This document shows, in pieces, positions 34,016 to 42,700 of a stretch of DNA of 64,000 bases. Under the pieces are notes generated by a model. The model ran no database searches. It was not told where the DNA came from and worked only from the letters and a program-made list of their open reading frames with translations. Source of the DNA: Verrucomicrobiales bacterium (GTDB lineage Bacteria > Verrucomicrobiota > Verrucomicrobiia > Limisphaerales > UBA11320); the NCBI GenBank assembly GCA_016793885.1, contig JAEUHE010000178.1, forward strand, positions 62,001 to 126,000. Reading direction: 5' to 3'. Made by a program: the position numbers and the translations under genes. Within the stretch, counting starts at the first letter, position 1. Every line of letters starts with the position of its first letter.

Positions 34016-35242
34016 ATGAAAGCCTTTCGTATCACCCCCATCCTGCTGTCGCTCCTGCTTCAGTTCGCGCCCATCTGCAAGTATTTCCAGGCTGCCTCTC
34101 CCCTGGCCTCAGCCCCGATCGCCATCGTCTTCCAGTGGATCGTCGGAGCCACGGTAGTGGCCGGCACCTACGATGCCGTTTCGGGAGCGAGTGTGCCGGT
34201 TAAGATTCTGAGCCCTACCACGGCCAAAGGAACCAATGGAGTTCCCTTCCTCTATCTGATCACCCAGAATTCCACTTACACCGATCTCGGCCATCGGTTC
34301 GAAGCGGAACCCTTACCCGCAGGTCTGACCGTCAAAACGGTGGAGGGAAACCGCCTGCCAGCCTACGGGGTCATCTCGGGTACTCCCCAGGTCAGCGGCG
34401 TTTACCAGGTGACGCTCCGCGCAAAATTTGAGGATGACCACCATCCCAACGAACCCTTCCCCACCACCAACCTCACGCTCACCATCATAGGTCCTCCCTC
34501 GATCTCGGTTCAGCCCAATTCGACTTCAGCCGAGGCCGGGGGCAGCATCCAACTCTCGGTCACTGCACATGCCGCACCCGCTCCCACCTACGCGTGGAGG
34601 CGCAACGAGACTCTCCTCGAGGATCAAACCAACTCGGTGCTGACGCTGGACCCGGTGACGATCGCCAACGCCGGGGATTACACCGTAATCGTCAGCAACG
34701 AGTTCGGCAGCGTCACCAGCAGCCCACCAGCTCGGGTCACAGTAACCTCGACTGAAAAAGGAGCAGAGATCCTGAGCCATCCCGCCTCCAGCACCGTTCT
34801 GGTTGGATCCAGCTGGACCGCTTCAGCGACGGTGACCGGAACGGAGCCAATCCTCTATCAATGGTTCAAGAACGGTCAGTCCTTGACGGATGCGGCCGGT
34901 CCGAGCTTCACCCTCTCCTCGGTCACGACGGCCGATGCCGGATCCTACCATTTGGTGGTCGGCAACTCGGTAAGCAGCGGCATCGAAAGCCAGCCGGCCG
35001 TTTTGCGAGTCATCGGGGCCCCGCGCATCCTCAGTTCCCACGCGGCCGAGGGCCGCATGCATCTGGTGTTCCATGCTGAGTTGGGAGCGACTTACCTGCT
35101 CCAGTCTGCCGACACGCTTAACTCCGCTGAGTGGAGCGCCCTCGGAGATCCACTCACTCCAGCCGTAACCGGCCACGCCGAGTTCACGGATCCGACCCCG
35201 GCGGCGAACCGGTTCTATCGGATCCAGGTGACCGTGCCCTAG
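34016..35242 (+). CDS. Secreted protein with putative-Ig and two Ig-like domains
   Basis: A 408-residue protein with a signal peptide (about 1-27). The N-terminal module (about 60-160) resembles He_PIG-type putative Ig domains (LPAGLTVKTVEGNRLPAYG, then VISGTPQVSGVYQVTL). Two I-set-like Ig domains follow (about 162-245 and 250-335), each ending in an ADAGSY- or NAGDY-type phrase. The last 65 residues form a fibronectin-like module common in verrucomicrobial surface proteins. Residues 53-59 read D-A-V-S-G-A-S, an ApbE flavinylation-type motif. It lies 63 bases after the DUF4266 gene and may belong to that operon. Confidence 0.75.
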   Translation: MKAFRITPILLSLLLQFAPICKYFQAASPLASAPIAIVFQWIVGATVVAGTYDAVSGASVPVKILSPTTAKGTNGVPFLYLITQNSTYTDLGHRFEAEPLPAGLTVKTVEGNRLPAYGVISGTPQVSGVYQVTLRAKFEDDHHPNEPFPTTNLTLTIIGPPSISVQPNSTSAEAGGSIQLSVTAHAAPAPTYAWRRNETLLEDQTNSVLTLDPVTIANAGDYTVIVSNEFGSVTSSPPARVTVTSTEKGAEILSHPASSTVLVGSSWTASATVTGTEPILYQWFKNGQSLTDAAGPSFTLSSVTTADAGSYHLVVGNSVSSGIESQPAVLRVIGAPRILSSHAAEGRMHLVFHAELGATYLLQSADTLNSAEWSALGDPLTPAVTGHAEFTDPTPAANRFYRIQVTVP

Positions 35243-35266
35243 CGCGTGTTCCGCACACCCATCGGA

Positions 35267-35301
35267 GCCTGGAGGTTTGAATCCTATTCACTCCTCCAGG
35301 C
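35267..35301. other. Hairpin between convergent genes
   Basis: GCCTGGAGG (35267-35275) pairs perfectly with CCTCCAGGC (35293-35301), and a second small hairpin follows at 35302-35320. Neither strand has a T run after the stem, so intrinsic termination is doubtful. Confidence 0.4.
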
Positions 35302-35345
35302 CTGGGTGAACCACACCCAGCTGGAGCAGCACGGATGTGAGGAGC

Positions 35346-37193
35346 TCAATGCGTGGCGTCGCCATTAGCCTGACGAAACTGCAGCGCCGCCAAGCGCCGA
35401 TAGACCCCACCCTCAACCGCATCTAACTCGGAATGGGTGCCCGACTCCACGACCCGACCATCGGCCAGCACCACAATCCGATCGGCGTGCCGCACCGTGG
35501 ACAACCGGTGAGCAATGATGAATGAGGTCCGGCCGCGCATGAGACTCTCCAGCGCCTCCTGAATGAGACGCTCACTCTCGGAATCGAGGGCGCTGGTAGC
35601 CTCATCCAGAATCAGAATCGCCGGATTTTTCAAGATGGCCCGCGCGATCGCCACCCGCTGGCGCTGTCCGCCGGATAACTTGATCCCCCGGTCGCCCACC
35701 AAAGTCGCATAGCCTTCGGGAAAGCCCTCGATAAACGCATGTGCGTTGGCCTGGCGGGCGGCCTGTTCTATTTCTTCGGCGCTCGCGCCCGGCTTACCAT
35801 AAGCGATGTTCTCAGCAATGCTGCCCCCGAACAGCATCACCTCCTGGGGCACCATCGACATCTGGTCCCGCAAATCGGCCAGCGGATATTCCTTCGCATC
35901 CCGCCCATCGATCAGCAGCCGGCCGGAGGACGGGTCATAAAGCCGGAGCAGCAGCGAGATCAGCGTCGATTTGCCGGCGCCACTGGGTCCCACAACCGCG
36001 ATGCGCTGACCTGCGACGGCTGCCAGTTCGATCCCCTTCAGCACCTCCACTTCGGGTCGGGAAGGATAGCTGAAGCGAACGCCGTCAAACTCCACTTCGC
36101 CCCGCAGCCGAGGCAGGGTCGATGGCTTGCGAGGTCCTAGAATCACCTGAACCTCCCCAGTCTCACGGAGCAGCTCCCGAACCCGTTGAGTGGCTCCAAT
36201 CGCTTTCTGCAGCTGGCTATACAGCTCGGCGAACTGCCCCATCGCTCCGGCCACAAACGTCGTATACAGCACGAATCGCGTAAGATCACCGAAACTCAGC
36301 TCGCCTTGCTGCATCAGCCGTGCCCCCATCCACAGCACCAACACAATGGTGCCAAACAGGGCGAACACAATGAACGCAATGAACGCAGCCCGCAACTTGG
36401 CCCCCCGCAGCGTGGCGGTCAGAAAGGTGCCCAGGCCTTCGTGATAACGCTGGAGTTCGTATCCCTCGTTGGCAAAGGCCTTGACGTTCAAAATGCCCTG
36501 CAATGTCTCCTCCACCACCGTCGCTGTATCCGCCAGGCGGTCCTGAGCTTCACGGGAGATTTTCCGAGTGCGACGCCCAAACACCACGGCAATGACGGTG
36601 AGCAATGGGAGGCTGATCAGCATGACGCCCGTCAGCTTCAACGAAGTGGCGGCAATCAAGGCGATGCCGCCGATCAGCAAGGTGCTCTGGCGTAGGAACT
36701 GGGGCAGGATCGCAATGAGGGTATCCTCGATCTGAATGAGATCCGCCGAAAGCCGGCTGGCGAGCTCCCCCACCCGACGCTGGGCGAAGAAGCTCATGGG
36801 CAGTGAAATCAACCGGGCATAAGTGTCACGTCGCAGATCCACCAGACTGCGCTGCCCCACCGTTGCAAAGGACAGGGCATGAAAGAAGGAACAAGCCGAC
36901 TGCAGCGCCAGGATCCCGATCAGCAGCAAGGCCGTGCGATCCACCGCCGCCAAGCTGGGCCCCGCAATCCCCTGACTGTGCTTCACGGCGGCGTCGATGA
37001 TGCTGCCAGCCAGATAGGGGAATGAGAGGCTGAGCAAGCTGGAGGCAAACAGGGCCGCCATCCCAGCGATGAACCGCGTGCGGTAAGGGCGCAGGTAGCG
37101 GAACAGCTCCAGCGCCTGACCGAGGGTTTCTCGGTCAATTTTCGCCTTGGGCAGTTCGACACCCGCCTGGTCGTTGCGTGAATAGCGCGCCAT
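35346..37193 (-). CDS. ABC transporter, fused permease and ATPase (MsbA/BmrA-like exporter)
   Basis: A 615-residue half-transporter of the lipid or multidrug exporter group. The membrane domain (about 30-340) has six helices. The nucleotide-binding domain has Walker A GPSGAGKSTL, Q-loop PQEVMLFGGSIAENIAYG, signature LSGGQRQRVAIARAIL, Walker B ILILDEATSALDSE and H-loop IAHRLSTV, all intact. The ATG at 37191-37193 is preferred over a start at 37235. It would work as a homodimer. The substrate (lipid, drug or peptide) cannot be read. A 28-base palindrome lies upstream at 37251-37344. Confidence 0.93.
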   Translation of the reverse strand: MARYSRNDQAGVELPKAKIDRETLGQALELFRYLRPYRTRFIAGMAALFASSLLSLSFPYLAGSIIDAAVKHSQGIAGPSLAAVDRTALLLIGILALQSACSFFHALSFATVGQRSLVDLRRDTYARLISLPMSFFAQRRVGELASRLSADLIQIEDTLIAILPQFLRQSTLLIGGIALIAATSLKLTGVMLISLPLLTVIAVVFGRRTRKISREAQDRLADTATVVEETLQGILNVKAFANEGYELQRYHEGLGTFLTATLRGAKLRAAFIAFIVFALFGTIVLVLWMGARLMQQGELSFGDLTRFVLYTTFVAGAMGQFAELYSQLQKAIGATQRVRELLRETGEVQVILGPRKPSTLPRLRGEVEFDGVRFSYPSRPEVEVLKGIELAAVAGQRIAVVGPSGAGKSTLISLLLRLYDPSSGRLLIDGRDAKEYPLADLRDQMSMVPQEVMLFGGSIAENIAYGKPGASAEEIEQAARQANAHAFIEGFPEGYATLVGDRGIKLSGGQRQRVAIARAILKNPAILILDEATSALDSESERLIQEALESLMRGRTSFIIAHRLSTVRHADRIVVLADGRVVESGTHSELDAVEGGVYRRLAALQFRQANGDATH

Positions 37194-37250
37194 CGCGAGG
37201 AACGTAGACAAGACCCGACCCAACGCCAGCCTCAAACGCTTTGAAGTGGA

Positions 37251-37344
37251 TGTAGGCGACGACGTCAGGAGTCGTCGGGCTCCGATCCTCTTTCATTGTC
37301 GGAACCACAACGCACGCCGACGACTCCTCACGTCGTCGCCTACA
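37251..37344. repeat. Intergenic palindromic element, 28-base arms
   Basis: The left arm 37251-37278 begins TGTAGGCGACGACGTCAGG and the right arm 37317-37344 ends CACGTCGTCGCCTACA. They pair in 27 of 28 positions around a 38-base centre. It lies between the ABC exporter gene and the pseudopilin gene and codes for nothing. It is likely a dispersed MITE or REP-type repeat. Confidence 0.85.
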
Positions 37345-37373
37345 GGGGCTTGATGGTGGACCCCAAATCCCGG

Positions 37374-38177
37374 TCAACGCTTGGGAAACACGATGCGAAA
37401 GACTTCATTGCTGTGCGTGAGCACACTCGCCAACAGGAATTCAGGCAGCTGAGTCGGCGCAACCTGATGGGAACTCCCATCGGCCAGACCCAAAATCCCA
37501 ATGCCTCGATGGCGTTCCGAAGTCCAAGTGACGTTGGTTTCCTGAATGGCATCTTCGCGACGCAAGCGGCTAACCGAACGGTTCAGTCCGCTGCGACCCG
37601 CATCACCCAAACCAGACGGCAGCAGCTCGCCAAAATGCGAGTCCCCGCTCAATACCCCCTGCGCCCTCGTTTCATCGGCATCCCAGCCGGCCACGTAGCT
37701 CAGATTCTTCGTCTCGACGGCGGGCGGTTTGCCGCCAAAGGGAGCGGGTGCCTGGGGATCGAAACTCGCACTCTTGATGCGCACGGGATCGTCAGGACAC
37801 ACCAGCACCTTGGGCACGGTCAATTCGTTGGAAAGACATCGAAACGCATCGACGATCTCACCGAAAGCTTCTCCGACCGCAGAACTATTCGGAACACACC
37901 CTCCATCTTTCTGGTGTCGTGCCCAGGGAAATTGTTCCTCGTGATCGTTGGACCAAATCCGAAACGCCAACCCAACGTGTTTTCCATTTCCAACGCAGCT
38001 GATGCGCGCAGCCCGGACTCGGGCTCTGTCGAGTTTGGAAAGCCCCATCCCAGCCAATGCGAAAACCACCGCGAGAACCAGAAGCAATCCCACGCGACTG
38101 AAGCCCGTCTCCCGCGTGGACACCCTGACGGGCTTTCCGCACGCTGGTGCACAGGGGTTGGAATCCAAGGAGCTCAC
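37374..38177 (-). CDS. Type II secretion-like pseudopilin, degenerate prepilin motif
   Basis: A 267-residue protein of the verrucomicrobial/planctomycete pseudopilin type. After a 24-residue leader, TG|FSRVGLLLVLAVVFALAG resembles the prepilin cleavage site and hydrophobic helix, but position 5 after the Gly is Gly, not the usual Glu. The rest is a globular domain with RISCVGNGKHVGLAFRIW, and the late HRGIGILGLADGSSHQV matches the H-x9-DG pattern. Secretion or surface pilus-like assembly is inferred from the family. Its start overlaps the stop of the TraB-like gene by 4 bases. Confidence 0.78.
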   Translation of the reverse strand: MSSLDSNPCAPACGKPVRVSTRETGFSRVGLLLVLAVVFALAGMGLSKLDRARVRAARISCVGNGKHVGLAFRIWSNDHEEQFPWARHQKDGGCVPNSSAVGEAFGEIVDAFRCLSNELTVPKVLVCPDDPVRIKSASFDPQAPAPFGGKPPAVETKNLSYVAGWDADETRAQGVLSGDSHFGELLPSGLGDAGRSGLNRSVSRLRREDAIQETNVTWTSERHRGIGILGLADGSSHQVAPTQLPEFLLASVLTHSNEVFRIVFPKR

Positions 38178-39385
38178 TTACCTTTGCCCTCGCGGAGCCC
38201 TTTCCAGATGGTTCGAAACTGAACCATTCGGTAGCGCTTGCGTTCCGCGACCTGAAACCCATCGGCCTCCACACCCGCTGCAATCCCGGGCATGTGCGCT
38301 GCGCCCCACGGAACCATGACGATGGTGGTCTCGGTCAATGCTTGTTTAAGCTCCTTGAGCAAATGCTCATTTCGCCGAGTCAGCAGGTCGCTCCACAGAC
38401 CTTTGAGGGCGTCGGGATCCTGGCCTTTCTCCATCAGCTCACGAATGAGCTCCGGGCTCCCGCCTTTCGAGTGATAGGCGATGACCAAATTCAACAGCTC
38501 CAGGGTTTTGCTCGAGAACTCCGAGACATCAATGTCCGCGTTGCGGGGCAATCCCCGCCCCGGCTCAAACTCATCCTGCTGCTCCTGCAACCCGATCGAT
38601 TCCGCCATCCGCTGATAACTCAGCTCGTGCTTCAACCGCTGGCGACGATCGCTCACTCCTTCGAGCAGCACGATGGAGTTCGTCGGGATGCTCTGGGAGA
38701 GTTCCTCGTAGAATCTCGACTCACCAATGTGCATCATGGGAACCAGGTGGACTACCTTGCCATCGGCCCGGGTGTACTGCTTGGCGATGCCGGTGATGCC
38801 TCCCGCGTCCAAACGCAGAAAGCCGCCGCTGAAATGATCCACGGCGAGATGGAGGCAAAGCGCCAGATACACCCCGATGGCAGGTAGCACCAGGAAAGCA
38901 TTCAAACAAGCAAAGCCGGCCAACCGGGGCCAACGGAACGATCCACCCGACAAATGCTCGCTGCGGATCAGAGGCCAGCGCCAAGTCCATCCTCCTTGGG
39001 TCGACCAAACGAGCCAACCTCCTAAGGCCAGTTGAAAGACGGCAAGGACCACCGAGATGACCGGCATGGCAAAGAACCAGTAAATCGAAAGAAGCGGAAG
39101 CAGAAGGAGCACACCGATCGTCCAGAGTATGACGGGTAAGAACCATCGTTTGGGGATCGACGGCCAAAAACCCATGAGAAGATAGGTTACGAGCGCAGCC
39201 AGGAGCAGGAGCAAGGAAGCGAGCGCGCTGACCCCGGCGAAAGGTTGGAATGCCCCGAAGCTGGACAGGCTATGCAGCAAACTCAGGCCGGCATCCACCA
39301 GAAATAACGCCGCCACCAGGTTCAACCAGAGCAGTAGACTCGGGTGAGGACCGGTGCCGTGAATGGGGAGCGGTGGCGGATTCAT
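38174..39385 (-). CDS. Membrane protein with TraB/GumN-like C-terminal domain
   Basis: A 403-residue protein. The N-terminal half (about 15-190) has six or so membrane helices. The C-terminal half resembles TraB/GumN/TIKI-type erythromycin-esterase-fold domains: VVHLVPMMHIGESRFYEEL, IVLLEGVSDRR, RRNEHLLKELKQAL and MVPWGAAHMPGI. The conserved His and Glu residues fit a metal-dependent protease-like site, as proposed for TIKI. The ATG at 39383-39385 is preferred to a TTG two codons upstream. It is translationally coupled to the pseudopilin gene after it. The substrate is unknown. Confidence 0.75.
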   Translation of the reverse strand: MNPPPLPIHGTGPHPSLLLWLNLVAALFLVDAGLSLLHSLSSFGAFQPFAGVSALASLLLLLAALVTYLLMGFWPSIPKRWFLPVILWTIGVLLLLPLLSIYWFFAMPVISVVLAVFQLALGGWLVWSTQGGWTWRWPLIRSEHLSGGSFRWPRLAGFACLNAFLVLPAIGVYLALCLHLAVDHFSGGFLRLDAGGITGIAKQYTRADGKVVHLVPMMHIGESRFYEELSQSIPTNSIVLLEGVSDRRQRLKHELSYQRMAESIGLQEQQDEFEPGRGLPRNADIDVSEFSSKTLELLNLVIAYHSKGGSPELIRELMEKGQDPDALKGLWSDLLTRRNEHLLKELKQALTETTIVMVPWGAAHMPGIAAGVEADGFQVAERKRYRMVQFRTIWKGLREGKGK

Positions 39386-39748
39386 GCGCAAAACCCTCTG
39401 TAGGCCGCCAGCACCGTCCCATAGACAAGCCGGAAAGTCGCCTCTTTTGTCGGGGTGTGATTAATTCCGGGTGAGGCGGGGAACTATCGAACGGCGGACC
39501 TAGCAATCGTTGTTCGTATGGAGTTCCGCCTTCAGGCGGAAAAGGCGCAAACATTGGCCCGCCATTATAGGAGCTAGCGTTTCCATGATCAGCAAGCACC
39601 AGGGGACCGCCTAAAGGCGGAACTACGTACAAAAGACCGAGCCTCACCCGGACTCAACGCACGTCTTTTCTAGCGCGCGCCGGTTTCTTGTTTGTCCTAA
39701 CGTCACATAGCTGTCATATTAGACCAAATTCATCTTTTACCCAACTCC
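39386..39748. other. Intergenic region between divergent genes, largely a nested palindromic element
   Basis: About 360 bases without a gene. Most of it is the inverted-repeat element 39466-39652, listed separately. The last roughly 90 bases should hold the promoter of the 2020-residue gene, but no confident motif was found. Confidence 0.6.
39466..39652. repeat. Nested MITE-like element with 12-base outer and 24-base inner inverted repeats
   Basis: The outer arms TCCGGGTGAGGC (39466-39477) and GCCTCACCCGGA (39641-39652) are perfect. The inner arms at 39516-39539 and 39607-39630 pair in 21 of 24 positions. Each inner arm is itself a small hairpin (CCGCCTTCAGGCGG and CCGCCTAAAGGCGG). The unit is 187 bases and codes for nothing. 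Confidence 0.8.
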
Positions 39749-42700
39749 ATGCGTACCCATCGCAGTCTCGTTGTCGTCTGGTTGAGCCTGATTTGCCTCG
39801 GCTTCCAGTCGTCTGCCGCTCAGCAACTTGTGATCTCCGAGTTCCTAGCCTCGAACAGCTCGGGAAGGCTGGATGAGGATGGGAATGCTTCGGATTGGAT
39901 TGAGCTTCATAATCCCACGACGAACCCCGTCAACCTCGCCGGCTGGCACCTCACGGACGACTCGTTGGATCTGGCGAAGTGGACCTTCCCCGCCACCAAC
40001 CTGCCTCCCGGCGGGTTCTTGCTGGTTTTCGCATCGGCTAAGAACCGGACACTTCCCGGCCAGGCACTCCACACCAACTTCGAGCTCGATAGCGCGGGCG
40101 AATATCTCGCCCTGGTCCGGCCCGATGGAAGCACCGTCGAGTCCGGATTCGCTCCGACGTACCCCCCGCAGCTCAACGATGTCTCCTATGGGTATTTCAC
40201 CCAGAACCTCACCAATGTGCTGTCGGCCGAAGGAAAACCCGCCAAGTGGCGAGTGCCGGGCTCGACCCTCGACCGCCCGGAGAACTGGGCTGACGCCACC
40301 TTTGACGACCTCGCCTGGAGCACCGGATCCACCCCCGTTGGGTTCGACGCAGGACAGATCTCCGGGGGCGGAGGTCAGTTGGTGAATATCGCCCGTGGCA
40401 GGACCGCGACGCAATCGTCCACGTCGTTCGCCGGTTCCCAGGCATTGGATGGGAATCCAGCGACCTTCACCCACACGGTGGCGGGGGTCTCGCTCCCGGC
40501 CCGATGGGAGGTCAACTTGGGCACCAACGCGGCCATCGAGGAGATCATTTTGTACAACCGACAAGGCTGCTGCGGCTCCCGCCTGCGGGACATCACCGTC
40601 CGTATTCTCGCCAGCAACCTGAGCACCACGAACTTCACCTCCGCGCTGCTCAACCCAGAAAACATCCTGGGTAACGGCGGACTGGACGGACCGGCTTCCT
40701 TGCGCATCAATCTACGCGAACTCACCGGCAATGCCGTCGTGGGCGGCCGAGTTCGGGTAACGCGAACGCCGGACCCCGATCTGTCAGGGACGGGGGGGCA
40801 AGGAAATGGAGATGAAGCCGATGTGTTATCGCTCAGCGAGGTCGAAGTCTACGCCTCCACCGCTCCGGCCACCTTCAAATCGCTCCTCCGCACCGATCTC
40901 CAGACTGCCATGCTCGGCGTGAACCCGTCGGCCCTGGTGCGGATTCCCTTCCTGGTGGTGGAAGAAAACCTGCCGCTGCTGGATCTCCTCACCTTGCGCA
41001 TGAAGTACGACGACGGGTTTGTGGCCTACCTCAACGGAGTCAAAATCGCCGAAGCGAACGCCCCTGCCGCCCCCACCTGGAACAGTCCGGCAACGGCCGA
41101 GCGGGCGGACACTTCCGCCATTCGTTTTCAAGATTTTGATGTCAGCTCCCACTCCAGCCTACTTCAGGACGGAATCAATATCCTGGCCATCCAAGGTTTC
41201 AACCGTGCCGCTACCGACGACGACTTTCTCCTCTCCGCCGAACTCACCGGCCAATCCTTGGGAGTGGTCTCGCAACAATACTTCGTCCAGTCCACACCCG
41301 GATCCGCCAATCAACCCGGCACGGCAGGATTTGTGGCCGACACCCAGTTCAGCGTGAACCGGGGCTTCTTCGACGCTCCCTTTGAAGTCGCCATCTCCAC
41401 CGCCACTCCCGGCGCCGAAATCCGCTACACCACCAACGGAGCCGCTCCCAGCGCTACCGAAGGCATCGTGTATTCGACTCCACTGACGATCAGTCGGACG
41501 ACGGTCCTGCGCGCCATTGCCACGAAACCCGGTTACACGCCTTCGGATGTCGATACCCATACCTACGTTTTCCTGGACCAGGTCGTCGCCCAGAGCCATC
41601 GGAGCGTCACCAACGCCGGGTATCCGACCTCCTGGGCGGGAGTCGCTGCCGACTACGCCATGGACCCGCGGATTACGACGAACGCGACCACCGCTCCCCG
41701 CATGATCGATTCGTTGAGGTCGCTCCCGTCGGTCTTCTTCAGCACCAGCATCTCCAACTTCTTCAACGCGAGCCGGGGCTTTTACGCCAATCCGAACAGC
41801 CATGGCATCGACTGGGAGCGTCCGGTCTCAATGGAGATGGTCGATACCAATGGCGCGACCGAATTCCAGGAGAACTGTGGCCTCCGAGTTCAAGGGGGAT
41901 ATTTCCGTGATCCCAACGTCACCCAAAAACACTCCCTGCGTGTGCTCTTCAAGGCCCAATACGGTGCCGGGAAGCTACGTCACGATCTGTTCCAGACCGA
42001 TGATGCGGTGCGGGAGTTCGACACCCTGGTGCTCCGGGCAGGTGCCAACGACGGTTATGCTTGGGGGGATGCCAAGGACACCGAACAGTTCATCCGAAAC
42101 CGGTTCGGGGGCGAACTGAACCAGGCGATGGGCAATCCCTCGCCGCATGGCATTTTCGTTCATTGCTACTTCAACGGCATCTATTGGGGTTTGTACGAAA
42201 TCTGTGAACGTCCCAATGAGGATTTCTCCTCGTCTTACTTCGGCGGGGACCCGTTGGACTGGGATTCCAACAATGCGGGCGACGTGAAAAACGGGGACCT
42301 TAGCGCGTGGACGAGCTTTAACAACCTGACGGCTGCGGCCAAAACCACGACCGACTATCAGCGGATGCAAGGCAAGAACGCCGATGGAAGCATCAACCCC
42401 GCGCTTCCGGTTTATTTCGACCGATTCAATTACATCGACTACATGATGGCCAACATCTGGGGCGGCAACTGGGATTGGCCGAATAAAAACTTCTGGTTCG
42501 GACGCTTGCGAACCACCAACAGCACCGGGTTCAAGTTCTACATGTGGGATTTCGAGAACACGATGGGCAACAACCGCGATCGTTCGCCCCTGAACATGGT
42601 GTCACCACGTTCCGGCACCGAATCCAGCTGGGTCGGGCAACCCCATTTTTATCTGGGACGACTGGCGGAGTACAAAATGGATTTTGCGGACCGCGTTCAG

